Shown here: positions 12,034 to 23,670 of the stretch, piece after piece
Numbering within the stretch: the first letter of the stretch is position 1
How the letters are laid out: each line of letters starts with the position of its first letter
Assembly: GCA_026873275.1 (NCBI GenBank)
Contig: JANTUC010000010.1
Location: forward strand, 1,691,041-1,755,040
Length of the DNA stretch: 64,000 nt
Direction: 5' to 3'
Source: Pseudopithomyces maydicus
Taxonomy: Eukaryota; Ascomycota; Dothideomycetes; Pleosporales; Didymosphaeriaceae
Notes under the pieces: generated by a model
Database searches by the model: none
The model's input: only the letters and a program-made list of their open reading frames with translations
What the model was told of the DNA's origin: nothing
Translations under genes and position numbers: made by a program

Positions 12034-13848
12034 ATGGCAAGCAACAGCAACCGCTCCAACGGCTCAACACGCGACGTCGATATGCTTGCTAAGCCGAGTT
12101 CGAAACCGAGACAAATGTATGGAATTCCGTCATTCATATGACAGGTGTCATAACACTAACCTTGATAGACGCAACACTGCAAAGGCAGAGTCGGTTTCTG
12201 CATTTACCTCACAAGAAAGACCCTGGAAGAAATGGGAGGATTCAATTTCACGATTCGGGACCCATGAAGGTCGCGGTCTACGGGAGTACGCCGAGAAGCT
12301 CCCAGAAACAGGGTTTAAGAAACTACGCACCTCGCATGACAAAGAAATTAGGGCAAGCCCGAAAGGCGACTCGAATGTATTTATGGATTCTCGAAGCAGA
12401 TTGAGTTTGAAGCGCGATGTCAGTTCCCCCAACCCAAAGGGTTCGGATGCAGGCCAAGAGAGCTTTTTGAGAACAAAGAAATTGCAGGCTGAGCTATCAC
12501 CAAGGCTTGCGTATATCTCAAGAGCGACAAATTCAGTCATTAAGTTATTGGATGGTCATCCACAAGTGAAAGAACGCGAGCTGGAGCAACCAAAGCGCGA
12601 ATTCGAGGCCACTCAACTAGAACATCGTTACGCGAGCAGTGCTGAAAAGATTGCGATGAATAATACCGGGAAAATGGCCTTCACCCCGAAGACGCCATCT
12701 GGTATATTTCAAGGTGCAAAGTCTACAGGTGCGAGAGAGAGGCTTCGTGGAAAAGTCCCGGGATTGGTATCTTGGTCATGCGCAAGTCACCTCCACATTT
12801 TCTATACTCACAGAAAGCAGCTGATAGTTTCTTAGTGCTTGTGCCATCGCGCATTATACGCAGAAGCACGGTGGTGCTCCTCCTGTGCCCATCAAAGATG
12901 TAGCACCTGCGATGTAAGGGTGATACTTCGATCACGGCTCACACAATTGTTAGAGCGTGGTTTTCAACCGCTAGAGCCGGAAAGTTTAGAGATGGGTCGT
13001 GCAGGACCTCTTGACTGGAGTGAAACGACAATGGATGTTCAAGTCGATGTTTCAGAAGAAACAGGAGCTAGAACCGACTCAACAAGTCACTTGCTTGTGG
13101 TTCCGCAGACGATGAGCCCCACAAAATCTGTGGGACAGCTGATAGACAAGAAAGACAAGTCTATATTTACGCAAGAAAAGCTTGAGGCAAGATATCGGGA
13201 AGCTAAACAGAATAACATTGAAGAATTGGGGAGGCCTGGGACTACACTGCCCATAGAGAACTTCCGCCGTTCTTTCAATGTCGTTGAACAGTTCCAAAAG
13301 AATGAAGACCTAATGGGTGCTATATCGACTCGGCCATGGAGCACTATCACTGTCGAAAGCTTGACCCGATCAAGGCCACCCCCTCAACTCGCGGCTTTGA
13401 CAAAATTGATAACATGTCAACACACTCCCCCAAAAATCTTAATGACAGATCATCATCTATCGGGCGATCGTTCAGAGGAACAGCATGGGATGATGATGGT
13501 TGGGGTATGGGTGTTAACTCAAAGGAAAAAAAGCGTAAAAAGAAAACTGCTCCCAGCACGTCTCCCCACGTCAACAACAAGAGACGAAGAAGTACCGCAA
13601 CAATAGATATAGATTCCATATCGCCTCTTCTTGAAAAGAAGGAAGATATCGTCGAACTACCTCCATCTCGGAAGGATCTAAGTATTCACGCTATACTTAA
13701 ATCCAACCCACTTTGTTCAAATATGAGAGATTCCGGGCTCTACATACGCTATACAATCTCCCAGGATGCAAGCACAAAATCTTCAAGTCGCGCTCAAGGT
13801 ATATTATCAGATGTTCTACATAGAAAACGAAAGTTTCGATTAGAATGA
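12034..13848 (+). CDS. unknown protein with Cys-rich zinc-ribbon-like motif
   Basis: Proposed exons: 12034-12116, 12169-12766 and 12836-13848. Intron 1 (53 bases) has donor GTATGG, branch CTAAC and acceptor GATAG. Intron 2 (69 bases) removes an in-frame stop. One base appears missing in the C run at 13379-13383. With it restored, phases close exactly and give 564 residues. The only motif is a Cys/His cluster of pattern CLCH-x10-CSSC-x4-CSTC at the start of exon 3, a plausible zinc ribbon. A basic stretch KEKKRKKKT follows towards the C terminus and could be a nuclear signal. The rest is polar and probably disordered. The gene converges on the AAA+ ATPase gene, with 141 bases between their stop codons. 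I do not recognise a family. Confidence 0.5.
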
Positions 13849-13989
13849 GCAATGGGAGCTACTTTTGCTTTGATACGGTTCTATGAATGACCTCAACATA
13901 GGATGTATAAATGTATGGTTTACATCGAAATTTACTGCCAAGTAAATTCCATGTAATAATGAATATTGAAATCCTTGGCATGGTCCATG

Positions 13990-16415
13990 TCACCGAAGCC
14001 GTTCTGCCTTTACAAATTCCTCATCAGTATGACCACGCGTAGCGGTTACGTATTCCTCGAACTCTTTGGCAACATCAAGTGCCTGATCAATGTGTGAATA
14101 GTTCAGATCCTCGCCCTTGAACCGTGCTAGTTGTCTCGCAGTATTGATGATATTGCGGATCTGGCGTCCGTTCATCCTTTGACGCGCCAAAAGCTCGAGT
14201 TTGTCCCTCAGCTCGTGGTGTTTTGTTTTCTCGTCACTTTGCAACATATCGTTGAAAAACATTCGCCAGATTTCGAATCGATCATCGTTGCTCAACGGCG
14301 GGTAATGTATCGCCAATTGCACTCGGGATTTGAACGCTTCGTCGAAAGTACCGACCCGGTTAGATGTGAGCACTAACACACCCTCGAAATATTCCAGTGT
14401 TCGCAGGAACACAGAGACAAGAGCATTTCGCTGAAGATCAGTTGGCGTGCGTTCCTCAAGAAAAACGTCCGCTTCATCAAGGAGTACAACACAACGCCAA
14501 AGAGTCCCTATGTACAGGACTGTCTCCAAATATTTTTCCACACTCTCGGGATCAGTACCAATATCTCCACATGTGACTCTGTAGAGAGGGCAGTGGGCGT
14601 ATTCTGCAATGCTTTCTGCTGTTAATGTCTTCCCTGTCCCTGGGCCGCCATGGAGAAGAATGATCAGGCCTTTCGCCTTTCCCTCTATGACATCCGTCTT
14701 TTGAGGCTTGAGGGATGGTGAATTGTGCACGGTGATTAATGCTTCAATCAAGTCTTTCTTCTTTTGTTTCAAGACGAGCCGCTTTGTGAAAGTGTCGCTG
14801 TTCCACTCGACATCGCGAAGTCCTTCGACTGACAGTCTGCCTAATTGCAGTGTCAATAGCTATTAATCCCTAGCAGCATTCAGGTATGATAAACTTACTC
14901 CACTTTTTGTCATGGAAGCCGTATCCATGGATTGTGGCAGGTAAAAGGAGCGAAAAGTCTTTGTTCGGAGGGGAATCTGAATCAAGCCCAACAGAATCCT
15001 GCCGTTCGTGTTCCTCCGTCGTGTTGGGGTGCATTTGCTTATATGTACTCAGGTCAATCATATATCGATTGCGGGTCTAGTCATAGATTTTAGGTACAGA
15101 TTCTTGAGCAATGTAAATAGTCACTGCCAGATTATCGAGTGGATCGTGAAGCGACTTACTGTTTGGAATTCAAATGTTGTAGTCAAAGAGTCATACTCTA
15201 CAAGACGACGCTTTCTGCATTTCCAAAATTGCTGTCCACGGAGTTCCAATCGCTCCTTCAGAGCACCGTCAGCGGTTCTGAGAGGGAATACCCCCAGATC
15301 TACTAATGAAACCTGATCATCTTCCGAAGGCCATAGTACAGTGATGGTACGTCTTTGTTTATGGAATTGACCATCAAATTCCCAGCCCCAACACTCGAGA
15401 TCAATTCTTTGCATTGTGTTACCTACGATACTCGAGACAAACAATCCAGTTGGTCCTTCCTCTGTCTGTTTTACGATGATCTCCTCAGAAGCGAATAATT
15501 TACTAAAGTGGGACTTCGTAACGACTTTATTCGCAAACTCCTGATCCGCTTCATGGTATTCTTTTGCGTGGGAAGCCAAAATGTATTCCACCAGAAGCTT
15601 GATGTGTAGAATCTCGTTCTCATCAAATTCATGAGATGACTCCATCAATCGTTCATCCAAGGTTTCTCGGAGATGATAAATGCCGAGGTAGGGAGATACC
15701 AATGATTTCAATTCATCCTCATCACTAGGGTCATACTGAGGATACAGCTTTTCCAGCTGAGCTATTCCTGATTTTATATCTTGTGAGATTGGGTAGATCC
15801 TCTCTGTCGTATGCATAGCTTCAGGTCCGTCTTCTTTCAAGAATGATAAATGGCCTTTGAATTTTTCCAACGCTTTCGCTATGTTCTTAGGCATGTTGAC
15901 TGTTTCGAACGCATCTCCAGAGAGTTGTTTTTCGTAGTAAGACCCGCAGTCATAGTCTTTAACGACAATAAAGCTAACAAGAGGGTGGTCTGCTGCGAAA
16001 CCATCTCCCAGTATATCTTGAACCACAAGGTGCTGCCCATGAAGTGGCGTCACCCGACTGTCGTTCTTGAAAAGCCTTGGACAATCGCTATAGACAGCTT
16101 GAGCATGACCCTTGTGGTCAGCGCAGTCTACACGATGAAATTCCAGATAATGGGGCTGGGCCGTTTGTTGATTGAAGCCGATGCTCGAATAATCGGTGTT
16201 GTTGGAAAATGAGCCGGGTTTCAATAGTAAATCCTGTATCTGTTCATGCGAATGACCGTTTTTTAACACTATTCCCGTAGATGTATTCTTTTTGTGTTTT
16301 GTTTTTTCTTGTGTTTCCGGAACGGGCGATGAAAGGCGTCGTTTCACCCCTGTAGATCGCTTAGGGCTTTCTTTGGCTGTTTCCGGGGGCTCAACTGGAA
16401 ACTCATGATTCGCAT
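13990..16415 (-). CDS. AAA+ ATPase with DUF7025-like N-terminal region
   Basis: Exons: about 16415-15160, 15076-14899 and 14840-13990. Splice phases agree. The C-terminal part is a classical AAA+ module: Walker A GGPGTGKT (about 543-550), Walker B VVLLDEAD (about 596-603), a sensor-like VLVLTSNR and an arginine-finger region near FDEAFKSRVQL. The N-terminal 480 residues resemble the DUF7025 region that accompanies such modules in filamentous fungi (RYMIDLSTYK is typical of the segment before the AAA module). The start is uncertain. The frame has no ATG near its 5' end, but restoring one C in the C5 run near 16389 joins it to the ATG at 16415 and gives 761 residues. Members are multicopy in fungi and mostly uncharacterised; ATP-driven remodelling of a protein or complex is the likely activity (inference). 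Confidence 0.8.
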
Positions 16416-16885
16416 GACAGATTTTTACTCTGGAATCCTAGCGACGAAGTAATCAGGTCTTCATAAGATAATTGATGGGCGGGGTATCAGGCTGTGCTGT
16501 ACCGGTGAACTTATCTGCACGCTGCTGCATGTCGTGTTAAGACCAATCAGGTAAATGGGAATACGAGCACTGCCCCACTCATCAAGAATTCCACCAGATC
16601 ATAAAACAATATACTTTCCATAATTGTGAACAACAAGCTAAGACTGCATTTCGGAATATTTAGCTTGCCGTATGGAAGGTTGAATGAATCAACTTGGTTG
16701 CTTTTCGTCATTGAAAATTGTTAATATGAAGCAGGAAGGCTGTCATGCTAGCCTTGAAGCTCAGCTGAGTGACCTGCGCCTCACTTCCAACACCGGATTC
16801 TGCTAATTAAATCAACGCATTCTTTCTTTAGCCTTCGGACCAGTTATTTCTTTCGCAACACGCACAAAAGAGATTCCATCTCAAG
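16416..16885. other. divergent promoter region
   Basis: 470 bases between the AAA+ gene (-) and the DUF7708 gene (+). It holds the promoters of both; no coding signal seen. Confidence 0.5.
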
Positions 16886-18717
16886 ATGGATAACAGGGGT
16901 CCAGCATCTTCCGCCACCCCATTCAAGCATTACTACATGAAAGACAATACGCAAAGGTCGGTTCAATGGAAGATTGAATCTGTCGCAAGATTTAACAAAC
17001 ACAGTGATATAGCCCGAGAAGCTTATGAGGAGGCAAGAAATTGTATAGAAGGCGAACTGCAATGCAGTAAGGAAGCCAAGAAAATCTTGCAAGCGTCAGC
17101 AAATTCCATTGAAAGCGTACTAGCCATCGTTGAAGATGCAAGAACACGTTACCAGGTGGATCAAAAAGACAGAAAGGTTCTAAAATGGTTGAAAAGATTT
17201 TCTACACGGGTTGCCTACTATGGACAGGTGCTGGATGTTCTAGCACAGCATCACCCGGAGTATGTTGCACTTGCATGGGGAACTTTAAAATTCGCTCTCA
17301 TGGTAAGTGAATACCCTCAGCACATCTTGTTTTATTCCTTTGTTTATTCACGAACTTCTCATGTAGTCCATACTGAGTTGGTGTGGGCTTTTGGATGGAA
17401 CAAATTTGTTGACTAGCCATAGGCCTTTCTCAACCACGACCGCTTAGTACAAGAATTCAGCAAGGCCATCACCCGAATTGGTGAAGCTCTCTCTCAAGTC
17501 CATCTCGCCGCCGAATTGTACAAGACAGATGACATGCGGAACGCTGTAGCACAATTATACGCGTATATTCTCCGCTACTTTCTAAAGGCTTTGAGATGGT
17601 ACGACAAAAGCAGAGTGGGAAGGATGATCGGCTCTGTGTTTTGCCCGTACGAAATTGGTTACGAAGACACAGTGGAGCAAATAAGATTCTGCATATCGAG
17701 CATCCAAAATCTTGCAATCTCAAAATCACAAGCTGAGATCAGGGATTTGACTCTCGGATTTACAGATTTGAGGAATAATTATTCAAAGCTTAGTGATCGA
17801 ACTCAGGAGATTCTTCAAGTTGTTACCTGTATGTGCGAAACCGAAAAATATGGAGACTGTTGCTAATATCTAAACGCTAAGGCAATAAGACAATTAGTGA
17901 ACGTATCGATGTCAAAGTTGGGGATATGTTGCCTAGAACAAGAGACCTCCAGTTCTCTCATATACTTACTACTCTACGACCAAATTCCACCCCTTACGAG
18001 ACTTTTCAGAAATTGCAATCCATTGTTACCCGCTCTCGATCACGCCGCCTTCCAGAGGTACCACAAAGAGATATCATCCAAAATCTTAACCGTTGGTCCG
18101 CTAAAGATGGTTCTTCTCTATTCATTCTCCGTGTAGGACTTCGTGCAGAGACAAAGGCGCGGGAACTCACAATCGACTTGATCGAACATCTGCGGGCTCA
18201 AAGCGTCAACGTGATATGGCGACTCTCTCAAACGCAAGAAGCGTCCACCACGGATCCTCCTTCTTTCGAAACCGTACTGAAGACGTTCATCTATCAGATC
18301 CTTGTACTTTACCCTGCATTACTTCAGCCGCAAGATCTCAGTATCGCGAAATTTCATTCAGCACACGCGTCCTCGGAATGGGCAGCTTTTTTGAAACAAT
18401 TGCTCGCTCAGTTGTCTCAATGCTACATAATACTAGAAGCGCATGACCTATTTCGGGTACAAAATGAGTTTGAAGCGCCGAGCTGGATGTCTAGCATTCT
18501 GAATCTATTCCGCGATCTTGCTATTGAAGCGACCAAACAGGGACATAAACTGAAGTTCTTGGTCCTCTGTTATGGTCGTCAAGGAGACGGATATGAAGAA
18601 TTAGGCGATATGCGAGGAGTTTTGAGGAGACCGAATATCGTACCGGTTAGTAGAAAAAACGCTGCGGCGCACCGGAAAGGTGCAAAGGGGTGGATGAGGG
18701 TTAATCCAAAGCTCTGA
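16886..18717 (+). CDS. DUF7708-domain protein (NLR-like N-terminal half)
   Basis: Exons 16886-17302, 17423-17828 and 17882-18717 with consistent phases, 552 residues and no frame break. Residues about 75-240 match the DUF7708 domain that often begins fungal STAND/NLR proteins (hallmark ALAWGTLKFALM, then FLNHDRLVQEFSKAI). The second half resembles the region that follows it in relatives (LQFSHILTTLRPNSTPYETF, then a beta-rich part with FETVLKTFIYQILVLYP). I see no P-loop, no Walker B acidic pair and no WD40, ankyrin or TPR repeats, so it cannot be a complete NLR. The C terminus is basic and ends abruptly, which may mean truncation. A role in incompatibility or defence signalling is plausible only by family association. 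Confidence 0.75.
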
Positions 18718-19161
18718 CTAACACGTGGAAAGTATTTATTCTGGGTACTTCCATCCTACATTCGACATCCGCTCACGTTCTAGTGATAACTGAGCAGTGT
18801 ATTTCTGAATATCTATAGATGATTAGTCGGCATATATTGTTAGCTTAGCGAATCATTCATCCACGACGGGGCGTGACGACTGTCACATGATTCAAGTGCT
18901 CTAACCTTTCACAGACTAGTGTGCTGCTGAAGTGTGTACCTACACTAGTGTAACTCTCTTCCTTCTGCAGCTGTCCAACCCAAGAACACTTGCGCTATCT
19001 CAAGTTCAATAGTCTTTTCGCAGCGTCCTGTTGTCAATAAAGCGTGGCCTTCCCGAACTCGTTCATCGCATGGTGTGCGATGCGTATCTTTCGCGTGGAT
19101 GCGCATGACGTGAGGCTGTGTCTTGTTGTCTACTAGCAACCAGCTACTTGCTTCCTCGACG
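18718..19161. other. intergenic
   Basis: 444 bases between two co-oriented genes. No coding signal or repeat seen; it should contain the terminator of the upstream gene and the promoter of the phosphotransferase gene. Confidence 0.4.
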
Positions 19162-20991
19162 ATGACTTCCTTCACAGCTCGATTCCGACAGGATAGATTG
19201 GGGTTTCTCATGATCAAGGGCATTTTCCGTTCTTACCCGTCCAGTCGCAATTACGCTTTTACCTCATGTCACAGTACAGCGGAGAACATTGAGGATCGTG
19301 ACTTATTTGAGTACACCTCTGGGAGGTGGATGTACGTTTCGTCTTTTTTATGTATTTAAAGACTCTCCAGATTGACTGATTCTGTTTAACAGCTTCAACG
19401 AGGGTGAGCGTCTGGCTGAACGATATTTGAAATTCAACGTCAATGAACTTAAGAAAGCCGCCGCGAAATCAGTCAATAGACCCATATCGGACGTCCGAAG
19501 CTGCCGAAAGTTTGCCGAGGGCGGCTTCAACCGTGTTTTGGAGATACTGATGAAAGATGGCTCATCAATACTTGCCCGTTTACCATACCCGTCGACGGTA
19601 CCGCGACGTTTATCAGTAGCGAGTGAGGTTGCTACTTTAGATTTTGTTCGCGCTCATGGGATTCCTGCACCTCGCGTCCTGGCATATTCAGTAGATACTA
19701 ATCCCGTCGGGGTCGAGTACATGCTGATGGAAAAGTTGCCAGGAAGGCCCATTGGAGATGCTTGGTTCGATCTTTCTGAAGAAGAAAGGCTCAAAGTTCT
19801 TCTAGAAATTGTGAAGCTGGAAGCAAAGCTCTTCATCATCAAACTTCCAGCTAGTGGAAGCCTATACTATGACCGTGATCTTTCTCCTGGTACTCCCAAA
19901 ACACATGTCCCAGAGTCACAGGATGGGCTTTGTATAGGACCCTACGCGGCCTTGCGATGGTGGTTTGGTGAACGTGGTGACCTGCAAATTGACCGAGGCC
20001 CTCGTAAGTGCACTCATAATACACGGATTTGACCTTTCTTATCAAGCATAGATAAGGATTCCGGTCTTGTCCTCACAAGTGGCGCTGAGAAAGAATTGGC
20101 GTGGATACATGCTCACGGACGACCGCGTTTCCCATTCGAACGTGCGTACAGAGAAACTTTCGATTACAAGAAGCAAGATCCCGAGGAACACACGAATTCA
20201 CTGCTAGATTACATTCAGCTCGCTCCCCACTTAGTACCCCAAAGTTCGAAACTCAATCTTCCTATCCTGAGACATCCTGATCTTCAACCTAATAATATCT
20301 TCGTCGCCGAAGATCTTAGCATTACTGGTCTTCTCGATTGGCAACACTCTATTATTCTCCCGACATTTCTGGCCGCAGGCATACCAGATATGTTTCAGAA
20401 CTATGATAACGAGGAGTCCATGTCCTTCACGCCGCCACGGCTCCCGGACAATTTGGAATCATTGAAGAAGATGAACAAGCAAAAGCACATGAGAGGTTCC
20501 GTCGTCGGCACTTACATTTTTATTACCTTGGGCTTACACAGCGAATGAATGAACCCCATTGGCACGCCCTGGAGCAAGACTCAGGTCTTCTGAAACGCCG
20601 TACATTCAACGATGCCAGTAGTCCCTGGGAAGGTCTTAACACACCTCTCCAAATGGACATGGTCCGGATATCACAAAACTGGACAAAAATCGCCCCTGTC
20701 AAGCCAGATAGTTCCACATCAGCATGTCCTATTATATTGACAGAGGAAGAAGTGCACAGAAGGACTGCACTGACTGAGTCTCTACAAGAAGTTGACTCTG
20801 AGATGGAACGGATCAACCAAGTACTTGGCATCACGTCTGATGGGTGGACCCCAAATGAAACTTTCCAAACCGCGAAAGAGAGAGCAGCTTTGATCAAAGA
20901 AGAAGGGCTCTGTGCGGTCAGCGATGATCCATGGTTGCAAGAAATGACCAAGAAACACTGGCCCTTTGACGATTGGAATGAGGATGAGTAG
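19162..20991 (+). CDS. Aim9-like phosphotransferase-family protein
   Basis: Exons 19162-19331, 19393-20003 and 20052-20991. The frame changes near the TTT at 20452-20454, where one base seems missing; restoring it gives 573 residues. It belongs to the APH/choline-kinase-like fold. FAEGGFNRVLEILMKDG is the nucleotide-binding loop and first strands. EVATLDFVRAHGIPAPRVLA is the helix and hinge region. LPILRHPDLQPNNIFV carries the catalytic HxDxxxxN loop, and ITGLLDWQHS is the DFG-like metal site (DW). It resembles the fungal family around yeast Aim9 (altered inheritance of mitochondria). The basic N terminus before FEYTSGRW could be a mitochondrial presequence. The substrate of these enzymes is unknown. 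The family is expanded in filamentous fungi, often in accessory regions. Confidence 0.8.
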
Positions 20992-21802
20992 AATCGACAT
21001 CTCGCGCCTTGGATCCATATTCACTGACGAGGGAATCCATTCTGTTGCTGCAGAGCCACTGGAGCTCAATCAGCAACACAAATTTCTCGAAGCACGCAAA
21101 ACTATACTCGGAAAAAGAACTTTCACTTAGAGAGAGGCCATAGGAGGATCAATGCGCCAGTGACAAGTGCTGTGTGCATTGGCTCCTCGTCATCAGTAAA
21201 GATCTGGATATCGAATTTTCGACTTCTTTCGCGTAATTCCATGAGTTGCGGACAATAATCAGATAGACAATGATCAGATAGTCATCATGTACGCTAGGTT
21301 CAATACACTAAAGTTGGTGTTCTATACTCTTGTTTCCACTTTTCACTTTGATAGTAGGCTCTACCTACTTTGAGCTATAGAGATTCTAAACGCTAGTGAA
21401 TGGTTAAAAACTAGAAGCAGGTTAGGCGGCATAAGGCAAGCAGATTGGAGCGATTGGTTTGTCGAGTAAGTGCGGAGCTGCTGAGCATCTCACGCATAGT
21501 TTGTGCGATTCAAATGCCACCGAAAAACTTTTAATTGTAATCATCGTAACTAACCCGCTCTTCTAAGTTCCCCTTATATCTGGCCACGACAACTCAGTCT
21601 GGTGTTTGCTCATTCTGCACGGTTTTCCCAGTACGATCAGCGTTAATAGTCCTCGGTGGCCTGTGAGCCATGGTCATGCCATCTAGGGAATCATATTAGC
21701 TCGCACCTGTTCGCAAAGAGGTGTGAGGAAGAGGGGATTTCACCTTTATAGATACCTGGTGCCAGCTGAGCGTCTCTCGCCTGGCTACATTGAACAAGTC
21801 AA
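20992..21802. other. intergenic, no clear feature
   Basis: About 800 bases of moderate AT content without a supported gene. No repeat or RNA gene recognised. Confidence 0.4.
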
Positions 21803-22210
21803 ATGTATTACCGGGTGGCCCCACGTGGAGGTGCAAGAGTCCGACTTCGCCAACCCTTCCCGTTTCCAGGAACGCCTTTGCATCGTGATACGGAGGCGAT
21901 CCGCGGGCACACAGCCCTTGAGCGACAAGACTCATCTTTCGACTTGTCCGTGCTGGAGAAAAAACCCGTGAGGGCCGGGCACACAGCCCTTGAGCAACAA
22001 GACTCATCTTGCGACTCGTCCGTACTGAAAAGAAAACCCGTGAGGGCCGGGCACACAGCCCTTGAGCAACAAGACTCATCTTGGGACTCGTCCGTGCTGG
22101 AAAGAAAACCCGTGAGGGCCGGGCACACAGCCCTTAAGCGAAAAGACTCATCTTGCGACTCGTCCGTGCTGGTGGAAACTAGATCGTTCCCTCCAAACCA
22201 AATCGTCTAG
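21803..22210 (+). CDS. small ORF carrying 24-residue tandem repeats
   Basis: Open from the ATG at 21803 to 22210 (135 residues). Its second half is the translated 72-base minisatellite, giving a 24-residue unit with core GHTALEQQDSSCDSSVL. The unit length is a multiple of three, so every copy stays in frame. No homologue recognised and no splice signals seen. The complementary strand is open through the array too, so coding status on either strand is uncertain. It lies 41 bases past the stop of the convergent amidoligase-like gene. Confidence 0.2.
   Translation: MYYRVAPRGGARVRLRQPFPFPGTPLHRDTEAIRGHTALERQDSSFDLSVLEKKPVRAGHTALEQQDSSCDSSVLKRKPVRAGHTALEQQDSSWDSSVLERKPVRAGHTALKRKDSSCDSSVLVETRSFPPNQIV
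21893..22185. repeat. 72-bp minisatellite, four copies
   Basis: The segment GGGCACACAGCCCTTGAG (18 bases) starts at 21905, 21977 and 22049, and recurs at 22121 with one mismatch (AAG for GAG): an exact 72-base period. Copies 2 and 3 are nearly identical, copy 1 is diverged, and copy 4 ends after about 60 bases. Between these blocks every copy contains GACTCATCTT and a GTCCGT[GA]CTG segment. Confidence 0.9.
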
Positions 22211-22251
22211 AGGTACGGTCCAGCAAGTTGTAAAGACGAAGAAGCTTCCTT

Positions 22252-23034
22252 TCACTGCTGAAATCTGCCTCGCTTGCGGTCGTCCTTGGTAGTCAGCTTT
22301 ACTAAAAGCTTGAACTTTTGGTCGCGGATCGAGCCATCAATTCCAATCGTCTCAGCTAGTTTGTTCTTCTCAAGAAAGAGAACAACTGGGCACAACGTGA
22401 TGGTGATGCACAACTTGGCCTCACCGGCAGATCTGCTTTGCGGTGGTCGTCGGAACTCGATCGTGCCTTTTGCAGGCTTATCAGGTTCGTCGAAAATTGG
22501 CCGCAGGTTCCACGCAACGTCGCGGGTCGGGCAAAGAGATCGTACAACAGATCGGATTGTCGAAGTATTGTTGAAGACACCTTGCGGATTCTTCATCGCA
22601 AACTTCGCGTAGTCCTCTCAGTGTTTGCCCATCTCGGAAGCAACGGTATGATGCCAGAGACCAAATTGACCCCTTCCCCGATGGATACGATTTGAGCTTG
22701 TGTCCAAAGTCCATCCACGGGGCTGACATGGATATGTGTGCCGGTCCAGCTCATATCAACGATACGAAAATTTCTCTCGATACAAGTGAAAACCTTCTCC
22801 AATTGTTGGGTCCAGGAACACTCATCGGGCTTGTCGTTAGGGAGGCCAAGATAGGCGACACAACTTCGACCCGATCTATTTGAGGGAGTTAGTCGGCGCT
22901 GCAACCATTTTAAAGCGTGACAGAACGCTACATGTCTTTCCAGTTTCAATATTTGGCTCGATGCCCATGTGCAATTCAACTTCAAAGCCTAAGATGGTTT
23001 GTAAGTTGGCCTTGATAGTGTTCTTTTGTGCCAT
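22252..23034 (-). CDS. amidoligase-like protein
   Basis: Proposed exons 23034-22932 and 22875-22252; the intron has donor GTAGCG and acceptor AATAG. Two single-base losses (near 22840 and 22602) must be restored, after which the lengths close at 242 residues. Order of motifs: FEVELH near the start (acidic first strand), VEVVSPIL just after the intron, GTHIHVSPVDG in the middle (metal-binding His pair), then WNLRPIF and GTIEFRRPP near the end. These match the amidoligase family (Pfam Amidoligase_2) of the carboxylate-amine ligase fold, which joins amines to carboxylates with ATP. It is at the short end for the family, so it could be truncated. Substrate unknown. Neighbours (F-box, HET, DUF7708) suggest an accessory setting. 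Confidence 0.65.
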
Positions 23035-23670
23035 GTTAAGTAGAATATAACTAACTATTCGAAGAAAATGTATCGCGATACTTGCGGAGAATCGATTTGG
23101 TGATCGTCTGTTTGCTGGCTATGGTGTAGAAAGGATGAAGACGGAATGGGGAAATCGGGCCAGGAGGATGTTTACAGGGTCTGACCATCAGGAAGGAAGT
23201 CACTGGAAAGCACATCCGCATCTAAAGGGCAGGAACAACACAATACGCAAGCTAAATCCACGATTACTTATAGTAAGGGCTAGCGACTCTCATTGCAGAT
23301 AGATCTTGCTCATCCTGGCTCTCCAATCTTTGTGGAAAGAAGCAATGGCGGTGCAACGGTGATATCGCTAAGCTCTCAAGCCTCCAAATCGAAGTGAAAT
23401 CATCCGTATTTGATTCGTCGAGCAGGTGAGAATAGTGTGGGATGATATAGTCCGGGGACACCGCGGTCCCAACAGAAAGCTGCAACTTTGGTACGGGTAA
23501 TCATCTGATCAAGCGGGTCCACATGGCTGCCTAACACGCAAATACTTCACCCGCCTATATATACGATCAATAGACACGTACGTTTACTCTCATGAATGCC
23601 ATGTCCGCGTATGAAATCTCAAGCGCCGTGTATTCACGCAACAAACCGCCTAAGATACACTACTACAGTT
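23035..23670. other. intergenic, no clear feature
   Basis: 636 bases between divergent genes (amidoligase-like minus, F-box-like plus). A short minus-strand open frame at 23264-23485 has no recognisable content. Confidence 0.4.

Noticed and set aside
12138..12404. Alternative + frame in the zinc-ribbon-like gene
   Set aside because: Short, without motifs; the three-exon model in the neighbouring frame has good splice sites and closes in phase.
21893..22185. Possible CRISPR-like array
   Set aside because: Head-to-tail 72-base units without spacers, in a eukaryotic setting: a minisatellite.
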